A DNA stretch of 64,000 bases, taken from contig DATLGO010000103.1 in NCBI GenBank assembly GCA_035540375.1, forward strand, positions 1 through 64,000, in the 5' to 3' direction. Numbering within the stretch: the first letter of the stretch is position 1; the number at the start of each line of letters is the position of its first letter. The notes under the pieces are model-generated. The model was given only the letters and a program-made list of their open reading frames with translations. It searched no databases and had not been told where the DNA came from. Shown piece by piece: positions 39,927 through 47,430 of this stretch. This DNA is from Candidatus Thermoplasmatota archaeon (GTDB lineage: Archaea; Thermoplasmatota; SW-10-69-26; JACQPN01; JAJPHT01). The translations under genes were made by a program, and so were the position numbers.

Positions 39927-40298
39927 ATGGGCCTTCTCAAGCGTATCATGGGGGATGACGCTCCTCCGAAGCGCAACCCGAGCGACTACATCGACCTCAC
40001 CGAGTACGCCGTTCCCGAGAACGGTGCGGGCGGGGCGAACACGTACGTGCGCGTCGCGGAGATCCACAAGCTCGAGGACGTCCGCGAGCTCGCGAGCTAC
40101 GTCTACGACGGGAACATCCTGATCCTCGACTTCAAGGCGGTCTCGGGCGACGAGATCCTGCTTCGCCGCGTCACGAACGAGCTGCGCCGCCTCGCGCAGG
40201 ACGTGAACGGCGACGTCGCGGGCATCGCCGACCACTCGATCATCCTCACGCCCGGCGGCGTGAAGGTCGACCGGCGCAAGCTTAAGGTCGCGGCGTAA
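39927..40298 (+). CDS. sepF: Archaeal SepF cell-division protein
   Basis: 123 residues from MGLLKRIMGDD, whose first nine residues form the amphipathic membrane-targeting helix of SepF. A linker (NPSDYIDLTEY) precedes the SepF/DUF552 core (VRVAEIHKLEDVRELASYVY, NILILDFKAV, DVNGDVAGIADHSIILTPGGVKV). Archaeal SepF anchors FtsZ to the membrane. ATG 39921 two codons upstream is an alternative. Divergent from tbp; followed by zpr1. Confidence 0.9.
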   Translation: MGLLKRIMGDDAPPKRNPSDYIDLTEYAVPENGAGGANTYVRVAEIHKLEDVRELASYVYDGNILILDFKAVSGDEILLRRVTNELRRLAQDVNGDVAGIADHSIILTPGGVKVDRRKLKVAA

Positions 40299-40311
40299 CT
40301 TCGCCGACCGC

Positions 40312-40917
40312 GTGGTCGCGGAGATCCCCGTCCAGTCCCCCTGCCCGGCGTGCAAGGCGCCGGGCAGCCTTTTCATGAGGACCTTCGAGCACGACGTGGC
40401 CTATTTCGGCCGCACGCTCGAAACCTCCCTTTCCTGCCACGCCTGCGGATGGCGCCACGTCGATTTCTTCGTCGCCGAGCAGAAGGAGCCCGTGCGCTAC
40501 ACCCTCACGGTCGAGACGCCCGAGGACCTCGTCGCGCGCGTCGTCCGCTCGAACTCGGGCACGATCCGCGTGCCTGAGATCGGATTCTCCGCGGAGCCCA
40601 CCGCGAAGAGCGAGGCCTACGTCTCCAACGTGGAGGGCGTCCTCGACCGCGTCGAGATGGTGTTCGATTTCGCGCGCCGCTTCCACGCGGACGATCCCGA
40701 GAAGCGGGCGATCGCTGAGCGCGGCCTCGAACGCATCGCGGCGGCGCGACGGCTCGAAGCGACGCTCACGCTCGTTCTCGAGGATCCGTTCGGGAATTCC
40801 GGCATCGCGAGCGAACGCGCGAAGCGCGTCGTGCTCACGCCCGAAGAGGCGGCGAGCCTGGAGACGGGCCTCATCGTGTTCGACAAGGCCGACATCACGT
40901 CGCCCGATGGCGCCTGA
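40312..40917 (+). CDS. ZPR1-type zinc-finger protein
   Basis: 201 residues. One ZPR1 module: zinc site CPACKAPGS and CHACGWRHVDFF, followed by the beta-barrel with PVRYTLTVETPEDLVARVV, SGTIRVPEIG and EGVLDRVE. The archaeal protein has one module where eukaryotes have two; the eukaryotic one binds elongation factor 1A. GCTTAAGG (40280-40287) lies 28 bases before the GTG, pointing to a leaderless transcript even though sepF is close. Confidence 0.93.
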   Translation: MVAEIPVQSPCPACKAPGSLFMRTFEHDVAYFGRTLETSLSCHACGWRHVDFFVAEQKEPVRYTLTVETPEDLVARVVRSNSGTIRVPEIGFSAEPTAKSEAYVSNVEGVLDRVEMVFDFARRFHADDPEKRAIAERGLERIAAARRLEATLTLVLEDPFGNSGIASERAKRVVLTPEEAASLETGLIVFDKADITSPDGA

Positions 40918-41499
40918 TCACGCCGCGGCCGCCCGTTCACGGGCGAGCTTGCGGCGCCACACGTAGAGCGAGACCGCGGTGAGCGCGGCGGCGGCGGCCA
41001 CGAGCAGGAGGCCGGCGGCGAGGAGCGCGGGGTCGCGGACGAGGTCCTCGACGGGCATGGCGGGGGCGGATTCCGCCATCGGCTGCGCGGCGATGCCCGC
41101 GTCGGCCGCGCGCTCCTTCGAGCCGGCGTCGCCGAAATCGTCCTGCGAGGCGACCCTGGATCCCCTCCACCAGAGCCAGAGGCTCGTCGCGGCCGCGACC
41201 ACGGCGCCCGCGGACGTGGAGAGGAGGAGCGCGATCGTGATCTTCTCCGGGTGCAGGATGCGGCGGCCCTTCCACGTGAGCTGGTAGTAGACCCACTTGC
41301 GCTCGTCCTCGAGCTTCTGGACGAGCTCGACCTGGGTGAGCTTCTCGAGGTGCTCGAAGACCGTCGCCTTGTTGAGGTCGAGCTCGCGCGAAAGCTCCGT
41401 CACGGTCTTCTGCCGTTGGTCGAGGCTTTTCAGGATGTCGAGCCGCGTGTCCGAGGCGAGCGCCTTGAACGCTTCCCTGTCGAGCGTGATCTTGTCCAG
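40918..41499 (-). CDS. Membrane-bound ArsR-like winged-helix regulator (CTG start?)
   Basis: 193 residues. N-terminal winged helix (FKALASDTRLDILKSL, TVTELSRELDLNKATVFEHL, WVYYQLTWKGRRIL), then two membrane spans (ITIALLLSTSAGAVVAAATS and LLAAGLLLVAAAAALTAVSL) with an acidic loop between. No in-frame ATG, GTG or TTG precedes the domain within the space allowed by the promoter. CTG 41499 lies seven bases after TAGGAGG and about 42 bases after a TATA box, so I take it as start. Probably a membrane-tethered sensor-repressor. Confidence 0.78.
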   Translation of the reverse strand: MDKITLDREAFKALASDTRLDILKSLDQRQKTVTELSRELDLNKATVFEHLEKLTQVELVQKLEDERKWVYYQLTWKGRRILHPEKITIALLLSTSAGAVVAAATSLWLWWRGSRVASQDDFGDAGSKERAADAGIAAQPMAESAPAMPVEDLVRDPALLAAGLLLVAAAAALTAVSLYVWRRKLARERAAAA

Positions 41500-41536
41500 G
41501 AGGGGGCCTCCTACAGGCTCGGATGGATCGTTTGAG

Positions 41537-41545
41537 ACTATATAG
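41537..41545 (-). promoter_or_regulatory. TATA box of the membrane HTH regulator
   Basis: CTATATAGT on the minus strand. Expected transcription start near 41514, directly before TAGGAGG (41507-41513) and CTG 41499. Confidence 0.55.
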
Positions 41546-41628
41546 GGTGCGCGGAAGGTGGGTCGCCGCCCAACGGTCGGCCGCCGCGGCGCAAAAGGCC
41601 CATAAGGCGGACCGGCGTACGAGCGGGC

Positions 41629-42624
41629 GTGGACGCTTCCCCGGAGGCCCGCTTCGCCGCGCTTGCCGAGGACGGCCGCAACCTCTTCCTCCTCCATGCG
41701 AACGCGGACCCCGACTGCGTGGGGAGTGCGGTCGCCCTCCAGCGCGCCTTCGGCGGCGAACTGGCGGCCCCCGCGGGCGTCTCCGCGGCCGGGCGACGCC
41801 TTCTCCTGAAGCTCGACGCGGCCCTGATCGCCTTCCCGGACCCCGCGCGCTTCGGGCGCGTCGTGGTCGTCGACACCTCGACGCGCGTCCAGCTCGGCGC
41901 CCTCGGGGAGCGATTGAAGGATTTCATCGTCGTGGACCACCACGCGTACGGCGACCTCGCGGGGGACGCGGCGCTCCTCGTGCACGCCCCGCGCGCCAGC
42001 TGCGCGGAGGTCGTCCTCGCGCTCCTCGAGAAGACGGGGCGTCCGATCGACGCGACGAGCGCGTACGGCCTTCTCGCGGGGCTCGTCGCCGACACCGCGC
42101 GGTTCCGCTTCGGGGACGCCGCAAGCCTCGCGGCCGCCGCGCGCCTCGCCGCCCTGCACGGCCTCTCGGTCCCCGCCGTTCTCGAGACCCTCGACGCGGA
42201 CGAGGAGGACGAGGATCCGCGCGACGTCCCGCGCCGACACGCGAAGCTCGTAGCCGCGCAGCGCGCGGACGTCGCCCTCGTGCGCGGCCTCGTCGTCGCG
42301 CGCACGCGCGTCTCGAGCTTCGAGGCCGCAGCCGCCCTCGGCCTCGTGCGGCTCGGCGCCGACCTCGCCCTCGCCGCCGCGGAGCGCCGGGAGGGAACCC
42401 GCGTCTCCGCGCGCGCCTCGCCCGCGCTCGTCGCCCGCGGCGCGCACCTCGGGCGGGCCGCGAACCGCGCGGCGCGCGCGCTCGGCGCCGCCGCGCTTCC
42501 GGGCGAGGGCGCGCGCTTCGGGGGCGGCGGCCACGAGGCGGCCGCGGGCCTCAACGCGCCCGTTCCGGCGGAGGACGCCGTCGCCGCGTTCGAGCGCGAG
42601 ATCTTCGCGGAGGTCTTCCTGTGA
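41629..42624 (+). CDS. DHH-family phosphoesterase (RecJ-like)
   Basis: 331 residues from GTG 41629; CATAAGG 25 bases upstream suggests a leaderless message. DHH motifs: HANADPDCVGS near residue 23 (motif I), VVVDTS near 83 (II), VVDHH near 103 (III), LVADTARFRF near 150 and the DHHA1 end FGGGGHEAAAG near 302. Archaeal relatives are RecJ/GAN-type exonucleases or oligonucleotide phosphodiesterases. Small size fits the short archaeal form. Confidence 0.9.
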   Translation: MDASPEARFAALAEDGRNLFLLHANADPDCVGSAVALQRAFGGELAAPAGVSAAGRRLLLKLDAALIAFPDPARFGRVVVVDTSTRVQLGALGERLKDFIVVDHHAYGDLAGDAALLVHAPRASCAEVVLALLEKTGRPIDATSAYGLLAGLVADTARFRFGDAASLAAAARLAALHGLSVPAVLETLDADEEDEDPRDVPRRHAKLVAAQRADVALVRGLVVARTRVSSFEAAAALGLVRLGADLALAAAERREGTRVSARASPALVARGAHLGRAANRAARALGAAALPGEGARFGGGGHEAAAGLNAPVPAEDAVAAFEREIFAEVFL

Positions 42625-43052
42625 CGCGGCGCAAGCCGCGCGCGAAGTACGCGCTCGAGGTCGCGCCCGACGTGCAGGCGCGCATCCACGACCTCGTCGC
42701 GAAGCTCGCGCTCGATCACGTCGACCCGAACCGCATCGTGTGCTTCCGCAGCCGCGGCTCGACGGCCCGCATCTACGCGCGCATCTGGAGCCTGCCGCAG
42801 ATCTGGCAGATCGCGCTCGGCGTCGAGGCGCATTACGCGATCGAGGTCGTGGAGGCCTTCGACCGCCAATCGATGGACGACCAGACGAGGACGCTCATCC
42901 ACGAGCTCATGCACATCCCGAAGACCTTCAGCGGGGCCCTCGTCCCCCACACGTGCTTCGGGAAGCGCATCGATTGCGCAAGCGTCGAGGTCCTGTTCCG
43001 GGCCTACGCGGCGTCGACCCCGGGCGCCCCGCCGGCGCCGCCGACGGGGTGA
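42621..43052 (+). CDS. Putative zinc metallopeptidase-like protein
   Basis: 143 residues from GTG 42621, overlapping the DHH stop as GTGA. The HELMHIPKTF segment near residue 94 contains an HExxH zinc motif, and an HTCFGKR His lies downstream as a possible third ligand. IWSLPQIWQIALGVEAHYAIEVV precedes it. Relatives are annotated as phage-type or SprT-like metallopeptidases. Physical role unknown; coupled to the phosphoesterase. Confidence 0.78.
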   Translation: MTRRKPRAKYALEVAPDVQARIHDLVAKLALDHVDPNRIVCFRSRGSTARIYARIWSLPQIWQIALGVEAHYAIEVVEAFDRQSMDDQTRTLIHELMHIPKTFSGALVPHTCFGKRIDCASVEVLFRAYAASTPGAPPAPPTG

Positions 43053-43097
43053 GATCGCGGCGATTCATGCATCGTCGGCGATCGCCGACAAATTCAG

Positions 43098-43106
43098 TTT
43101 ATAAAG
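43098..43106 (+). promoter_or_regulatory. TATA box of the PRC-barrel gene
   Basis: TTTATAAAG, a canonical archaeal TATA element. Predicted transcription start about 43128, three bases before an in-frame ATG at 43131. Confidence 0.6.
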
Positions 43107-43181
43107 AACCCTCTTTCGGGGGATAGGTATATGCTCGCTTTGGGCCTATGTCACGCCGTCCTGTTTTGGAAGGTGGGTCAA

Positions 43182-43469
43182 ATGGACAACAAGGATCTGG
43201 CGGGATTCGTCCTCGACGACAAGCCGGTCTTCGATTGGAACCACGTTCCGATCGGAACCGTCGCCGACATCCGCAAGGATCCGAAGACGCGCTCGGCGCG
43301 GGAGATCATCGTCAACGTCTCCCCCGACGCGCGACGCCGTCTGGGCCTCCACGATGAGCTTCTGGAGATTCCCATCAGCTACGTCTTCGGGATCCGCCGC
43401 GACGCCGTGACCCTGGACCGCTCGGTCCAGGAGCTCCGGCGCTTCGAGGTCGTCTCGCCCAAGCCGTAA
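43182..43469 (+). CDS. PRC-barrel domain protein
   Basis: 95 residues: MDNKDLAGFVLDDKPVFD, GTVADIRKDPKTRSAREIIVNV, LEIPISYVFGIRRDAVTL. PRC barrels of archaea are small RNA-processing or RimM-like adaptor proteins; in several lineages a PRC protein (CdpB) works with SepF and FtsZ in division. GGAAGGTGGG lies six bases before ATG 43182. ATG 43131 is in frame and better placed for the TATA box but would add a 17-residue hydrophobic tail unlike the family. Confidence 0.87.
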   Translation: MDNKDLAGFVLDDKPVFDWNHVPIGTVADIRKDPKTRSAREIIVNVSPDARRRLGLHDELLEIPISYVFGIRRDAVTLDRSVQELRRFEVVSPKP

Positions 43470-43518
43470 GCCCGATCGAGCGATCGGCCAACCGCCCCCG
43501 ACGCCAGCCTCGGGGCTG

Positions 43519-44268
43519 TCACACGTCCCTCTCCGGCGCGCCCGCGGCCGCGTGCTCGGCCGCGGCGAACCCCGCCCACGCTGCGACCCCGAGCGGCGCG
43601 TGTCCCGCGCGCCGCGCCGCCTCGTCGCCGTACATCGCCGCGAACCGGGTCGCGAAATCGCGCGCCGCAAGCCGCGTCGCGATCACGCGTTGCGCGACCG
43701 CGGCGTCCGCGGGCGCAACCGCCGGGAACGTGCGTCCCGCGAAGCGCGCGACGCGACCCTCCTGGCGGATCGCCTCGCCGAGCGTTGTGGGGGCGCCGTG
43801 GCGCGCGAGGTGCGCCGCGCGGTACACGGCGGCGGCCGCGAGAGTCGCAACGCCCTCGGCGGTCGGGGTCTCGCTCGTCCACACGAGGGCGGTCGCGAAA
43901 CCTCGTTTGACCATCGGCCCGCCTTCGAAGCGGTGCTCGGCATCCGTGAGGTGCCGATCCGTCCAACCGCCGCCGACGTCGTCCGCGAGGACGAGCGCGA
44001 ACTTGAACGCGCGCGCGACGTGCGGGAGGCGCGCCGCCGCGCGACACGCGGCCTCGAGCGCGACGCGTTCCGCGTCGAACGCCTCGAGCGCGTCGAGCGC
44101 CTTGAGAACGTGATCCTTCGCCATGGGGTTCGCGTTCACGATGGGCACCACGACGTCGCGCGTCCCTTCCGTCATGCGTCGGAGGTATTCGCGGAAGCGC
44201 GCCATGTCGCGCGGCATCGAGTAGACTTCGCGAAGCGTCGCAAGGGTCGGCGCGAGCGTGACGTCCAT
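43519..44268 (-). CDS. Conserved-looking hypothetical protein
   Basis: 249 residues, mostly helical, Ala-rich. Begins MDVTLAPTLATLREVYSMPRDM; notable segments are VVVPIVNANPMAKDHVLKAL, FALVLADDVGGGWTDRHLTDAEHRFEG (cut here into pieces) and ARHGAPTTLGEAIRQEGRVARF. No known family or metal motif I can name. A CTTCATG box on the minus strand about 27 bases before the ATG matches the pattern seen upstream of coaBC. Confidence 0.75.
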   Translation of the reverse strand: MDVTLAPTLATLREVYSMPRDMARFREYLRRMTEGTRDVVVPIVNANPMAKDHVLKALDALEAFDAERVALEAACRAAARLPHVARAFKFALVLADDVGGGWTDRHLTDAEHRFEGGPMVKRGFATALVWTSETPTAEGVATLAAAAVYRAAHLARHGAPTTLGEAIRQEGRVARFAGRTFPAVAPADAAVAQRVIATRLAARDFATRFAAMYGDEAARRAGHAPLGVAAWAGFAAAEHAAAGAPERDV

Positions 44269-44391
44269 CGGCGTCGCGAGGCCATCCTCGACGCATGAAG
44301 GTGCCGCGCCAGGCTACGAAACGGACGTCGGGGCCGCCCGGTGGCCAATTCGGCGCCACGTTCTTGCACGCGCGCGTCGCTCGTCGCGGGT

Positions 44392-44643
44392 ATGCCGCTC
44401 TACATGGACGTCCACGAGAACGTGCGCGGGCTCACCCCTGAGAAGATTGCGGAAGCCCACAAGCGCGACCTCGAGAAGCAGGGCCAGTACGACGTGCACT
44501 ATCACAAATACTGGTTCAACGAGAAGGAGGGCCGCGTCTTCTGCCTCGTGGAGGCCCCGAGCAAGGAGGCCGCGGAGCGGGTGCACCGCGAGGCGAACGG
44601 GATGGTCGCCGACCGCATCTACGAGATCAAGGAAGGGCTCTGA
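44392..44643 (+). CDS. DUF4242 / nickel-binding-like protein
   Basis: 83 residues from MPLYMDVHENVRGLTPEKI. Matches the DUF4242 (SCO4226-like) ferredoxin-fold family: DVHYHKYWFNEKEGRVFCLVEAPS, then AERVHREANGMVADRIYEI. The SCO4226 protein binds nickel; the histidines here (HYHKYW and VHREA) could do likewise. Stand-alone gene. Confidence 0.85.
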   Translation: MPLYMDVHENVRGLTPEKIAEAHKRDLEKQGQYDVHYHKYWFNEKEGRVFCLVEAPSKEAAERVHREANGMVADRIYEIKEGL

Positions 44644-44732
44644 AAGGACCCCGAGGGCTGCCGCGGGCAGGCTCGGAGCCCACGCTTGAAGGATTCGCGG
44701 CGCACAAGCACCGCCCGCCGGACCAGGACTGC

Positions 44733-44930
44733 ATGGCGGATGCCGCCAAGGTCGGGGCCCTGTGGTCGAGCGCCCGGTACCGGGAGGTCGGGTTCACGCA
44801 CATCCCGGCGGCCGAGCACCTCCCGCGCGCCGCGCGCGTTGCGCCGGGGGATTGCGTCCTCGACGTGGCCTGCGGGACGGGCGTCGCCGCGATCGCGGCC
44901 CGTCGACGCGGGGCGCGCGTGACGGGACGC
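44733..44930 (+). pseudogene. Truncated SAM methyltransferase
   Basis: Residues 1-66 match the start of a class I methyltransferase: VGFTHIPAAEHLPRAARV and motif I VLDVACGTGVAAIAARRRGARVTG. At that point, where family members continue with LD and the rest of the fold, the frame enters the antisense of the prenyl synthase gene and codes nonsense (RYFPYRRF) to 45011. About 70 percent of the expected protein is missing. Confidence 0.75.
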
Positions 44931-45715
44931 TACTTCCCGTACCGTCGCTTCCTTTGCTGGTACGTCCGGATCGCGCGCAGGAAGTCCACCTTGCGGAAGC
45001 CGGGCCAGTAGACGTCGGTGAAGTACAGCTCGCTGTACGCGAGCTGCCAGAGGAGGAAGTTGGAGATCCGCTCCTCGCCGGAGGTGCGCAGGATCAGGTC
45101 GGGGTCGGGCAGGTCGCCCGTGTAGAGGTACTTCGAGATGAGGGCCTCGTCGACGTCGTCGGGGCGCAGGCGTCCGGCCTCGGCGTCGGCGGCGATCGCC
45201 TTGACGGCGCGCAGGATCTCCTGCCGCCCGCCGTAGGCGATCGCGATGTTGTAGCGGTACGCATCGTAACCCGCGGTCTTCTCCTCGGCGTAGCGGATCG
45301 CGGCCTGCACGCGGGCCGGGAGCGTGTCGGTCTGGCCGATCGCGCGCACCTGGATCCGGTGCTTGTGCACGCGCGCGTCGTCCGCCATCTTGCGGAAGTT
45401 GGTCTCGAAGAGGTCCATGAGCTTCTCGACCTCCTCGGGGGCGCGCGCGAAGTTCTCGGTCGAGAAGGCGTACACCGTGAGGACCTTTACGTCGACCTCG
45501 AGACACCAGTCGAGGACCTTTTCGAGCGTGTCCCGCCCGATCTCGTGCCCGAGGAGGGGGTCCAGGCCCGCGACCTTCGCGAAGCGGCGGTTCCCGTCCA
45601 TGATGATCGCGACGTGGCGGGGGACGGGATCCTGCCGGATCTCCTTGAGGAGGGTCGCCTCGGCGGCCTTGGCGACGGCGCCGCCGAGGGCGTCCGAGAA
45701 GGGGGCGTGGCCCAT
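44930..45715 (-). CDS. uppS: Cis-prenyltransferase (polyprenyl diphosphate synthase)
   Basis: 261 residues. Signature AIIMDGNRRFAK near 36-45 with the catalytic Asp, GHEIGRDTLEKVLDWC, TVYAFSTENFAR, NIAIAYGGRQEI and DLILRTSGEERISNFLLWQ. Makes the long cis-polyprenyl carrier lipid for glycosylation; in archaea, dolichyl-type. CCTTAACC (45743-45750) lies about 31 bases before the ATG and overlaps the stop of the hydrolase upstream. Confidence 0.95.
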   Translation of the reverse strand: MGHAPFSDALGGAVAKAAEATLLKEIRQDPVPRHVAIIMDGNRRFAKVAGLDPLLGHEIGRDTLEKVLDWCLEVDVKVLTVYAFSTENFARAPEEVEKLMDLFETNFRKMADDARVHKHRIQVRAIGQTDTLPARVQAAIRYAEEKTAGYDAYRYNIAIAYGGRQEILRAVKAIAADAEAGRLRPDDVDEALISKYLYTGDLPDPDLILRTSGEERISNFLLWQLAYSELYFTDVYWPGFRKVDFLRAIRTYQQRKRRYGK

Positions 45716-45744
45716 GGACCGTCGACGAGAGCGGGCCCGCTTCC

Positions 45745-46467
45745 TTAACCTTTCGTGCGACCGGCGGCGAGGAGAGGCTCCCCGCCCTCGAACCGGAGGC
45801 GCTCGTCGACGTCCGGGACGACGACCCGCGCGCGGTCCTGGACGAGGCGCGCGAAGGCCTGCGCGTCCTGCCGGATCTCGGGCATCGTGTTGTAGTGCAT
45901 CGGGATCGCGGTCTCCACGCCGAGCCAGTCGACGGCGATCGAGGCGTGCTCCGGGCCCATCGTGTAGAGGTCGCCGATCGGCACGGCCGCGACATCGGGC
46001 CGGAGCACGTCGCGGATGACGTGCCGCATGTCGCCGAAAAGACCCGTGTCGCCTGCGTGGTAGAACCTCGTCTCGCCGTCGTCCACGACGAACCCGACGG
46101 GCGCCCCGCCGTACGCCCACGGGGGATCGCCGACCTCGTAGGCGCTCGTGTGCGCGGCGAACGTCATCCAGATCCGCGCGCCGTCGAGGCCCGTGAAGCT
46201 CCCGCCCACGTTCATGCCCGTGACGTCCGCGACGCCCGCGCGGTGAAGGAGCTTCGCGAGCTCGAAGGTCGCGACCGTCGGCCGGTCGACCTCGACCGTC
46301 GCGCCGACGTGATCGGCGTGGCCGTGCGTCACGAGCACGAGGTCGGCGTCGAGGTCGCGCGCCCGCGCGCGCGTGAGGCCGTTCTGGTCGTACGGATCGA
46401 TGAGGATCACGTGGCCCTGCGCCGTGCGCAGCTCGAAGAAGCTGTGGCCGCGCCAGATGATGTCCAT
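45745..46467 (-). CDS. UPF0173-type metal-dependent hydrolase (MBL fold)
   Basis: 240 residues from MDIIWRGHSFFEL. Metallo-beta-lactamase motifs THGHADHVG near residue 48, AAHTSA near 102 and FYHAGDTGLFGDM near 133, ending with IPMHYNTMP. These match the compact UPF0173 family (YtkL-like), found in many archaea; substrate unknown. The open frame upstream runs into the tRNA gene, so this Met is chosen. Confidence 0.9.
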   Translation of the reverse strand: MDIIWRGHSFFELRTAQGHVILIDPYDQNGLTRARARDLDADLVLVTHGHADHVGATVEVDRPTVATFELAKLLHRAGVADVTGMNVGGSFTGLDGARIWMTFAAHTSAYEVGDPPWAYGGAPVGFVVDDGETRFYHAGDTGLFGDMRHVIRDVLRPDVAAVPIGDLYTMGPEHASIAVDWLGVETAIPMHYNTMPEIRQDAQAFARLVQDRARVVVPDVDERLRFEGGEPLLAAGRTKG

Positions 46468-46521
46468 GCCCTTCGAGAAGGGCTCAGGCGCCTTGGTGTT
46501 GCCGCCCGGCGAAGGCCAATG

Positions 46522-46527
46522 TTTAAG
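46522..46527. promoter_or_regulatory. Shared TTTAAG box between tRNA-Gly and the MBL hydrolase
   Basis: TTTAAG lies 33 bases before the tRNA on the plus strand. On the minus strand CTTAAA faces the hydrolase start 55 bases away. A single archaeal TATA-like element may serve the tRNA or both. Confidence 0.4.
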
Positions 46528-46559
46528 CGACGTTCGGCGGATGCGCCGCTCCGCGCCTC

Positions 46560-46633
46560 GCGGCTGTAGTATAGTTTGGCTAGAACTGGGGCTTCCCAAG
46601 CCTCCGACTCGGGTTCAAATCCCGACAGCCGCA
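46560..46633 (+). tRNA. tRNA-Gly (anticodon CCC)
   Basis: Cloverleaf by eye: acceptor stem GCGGCTG pairs with CAGCCGC (46626-46632) and A46633 is the discriminator. The anticodon arm is GGGGC-TTCCCAA-GCCTC, giving anticodon CCC. The T arm has the GGTTCAAATCC consensus. The 3' CCA is not encoded. No intron. Confidence 0.93.
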
Positions 46634-46753
46634 CTTCTTCGCGCGCCCGACGCGCGGACGTTTTCCCGAGCAGCGGGAGCAAGGCCCCGCGATCAACGCT
46701 CGAAGCATCCGCCCGGTCCGGCCGGCGTTCGTCCGCAGGTGCGGTCGGCCGGC

Positions 46754-46942
46754 GTGGGCATTGTCGAAACTCTTAAGGCGCCCGAGCGAACACTTCGCCC
46801 CGGGTTCATCGACTTGGCCGCGACAAAGGAATCGTTGGGACGCGACAAGCCGGAATTCTTCCGCGTGACCTGCGCCCAGTGCAGCACGGACTACGAAGCC
46901 CCGGGCTCCTGCCCCGAATGCGGGATGATTTTCCACTACTGA
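46754..46942 (+). CDS. Small zinc-ribbon protein
   Basis: 62 residues if started at GTG 46754. The C-terminus is a compact zinc ribbon, VTCAQCSTDYEAPGSCPECGMIFHY, with two CxxC pairs. CTCTTAAGG at 46769-46777 lies inside this reading and would place the transcription start near 46800, so TTG 46814 (LAATKESLG) may be the true start, giving 42 residues. Archaea have many such ribbons of unknown partner. Confidence 0.65.
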   Translation: MGIVETLKAPERTLRPGFIDLAATKESLGRDKPEFFRVTCAQCSTDYEAPGSCPECGMIFHY

Positions 46943-47005
46943 CGCGCGCGCGATCGCCGCGGTCGATGTGGACCGCTTCGCCTCGGGACGCCCGGTCCGT
47001 GCTCG

Positions 47006-47347
47006 CTAAAGACACTGCGGCAGCGGCGCGACCTGGAGGCCGCCGTTCGCGGTGTCGTAGATGATCCGGCCGCCTTCGGACTCGTAGACGCGGACGCGCT
47101 CGCTCTGGATGTTGTACACGACGAAGTTCCCGACCTTGATCATGCAGAACGCCTCGCGCGCGAGATTCTGCTCCACGGTCGTCGGAAGCACCTTCGGCGT
47201 GAGGACGATGACGCCGCCGTCCGAAGTCGCCCGCTTCTCGGTAACGGTCGCCTCGAAGCCGTAGTCGGAGGTCCAGGCGTAGCCGCCGCCCAGGACGAGG
47301 ATGAGCACGACGCCGCCGAGCACGGAGAGGGCGGTCTTGAGGGCCAT
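47006..47347 (-). CDS. Membrane-anchored extracytoplasmic protein
   Basis: 113 residues. An N-terminal span (TALSVLGGVVLILVLGGGYAW) precedes a small beta-rich domain (EATVTEKRATSDGGVIVLTP, NFVVYNIQSERVRVYESEGG) with two Cys (FCMI and QCL at the end) that could pair. Unknown. Divergent from coaBC. Confidence 0.75.
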   Translation of the reverse strand: MALKTALSVLGGVVLILVLGGGYAWTSDYGFEATVTEKRATSDGGVIVLTPKVLPTTVEQNLAREAFCMIKVGNFVVYNIQSERVRVYESEGGRIIYDTANGGLQVAPLPQCL

Positions 47348-47430
47348 GCGATGCGGAGGGGCTCCCCGGTCTTGCCCTTTTCGGCGACGTCGTCGGGAAG
47401 CTTCATGCCGGGAACCGCACGTGGCCCACC

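Noticed and set aside
43131-43181. In-frame ATG 43131 as start of the PRC-barrel protein
   Set aside because: Fits the TATA spacing but adds a hydrophobic 17-residue tail that PRC proteins lack; ATG 43182 has a Shine-Dalgarno site. Not fully excluded.
46560-46633. tRNA-Gly as an integration site
   Set aside because: The tRNA is intact and 13 kb from the accessory region, with ordinary host genes on both sides.
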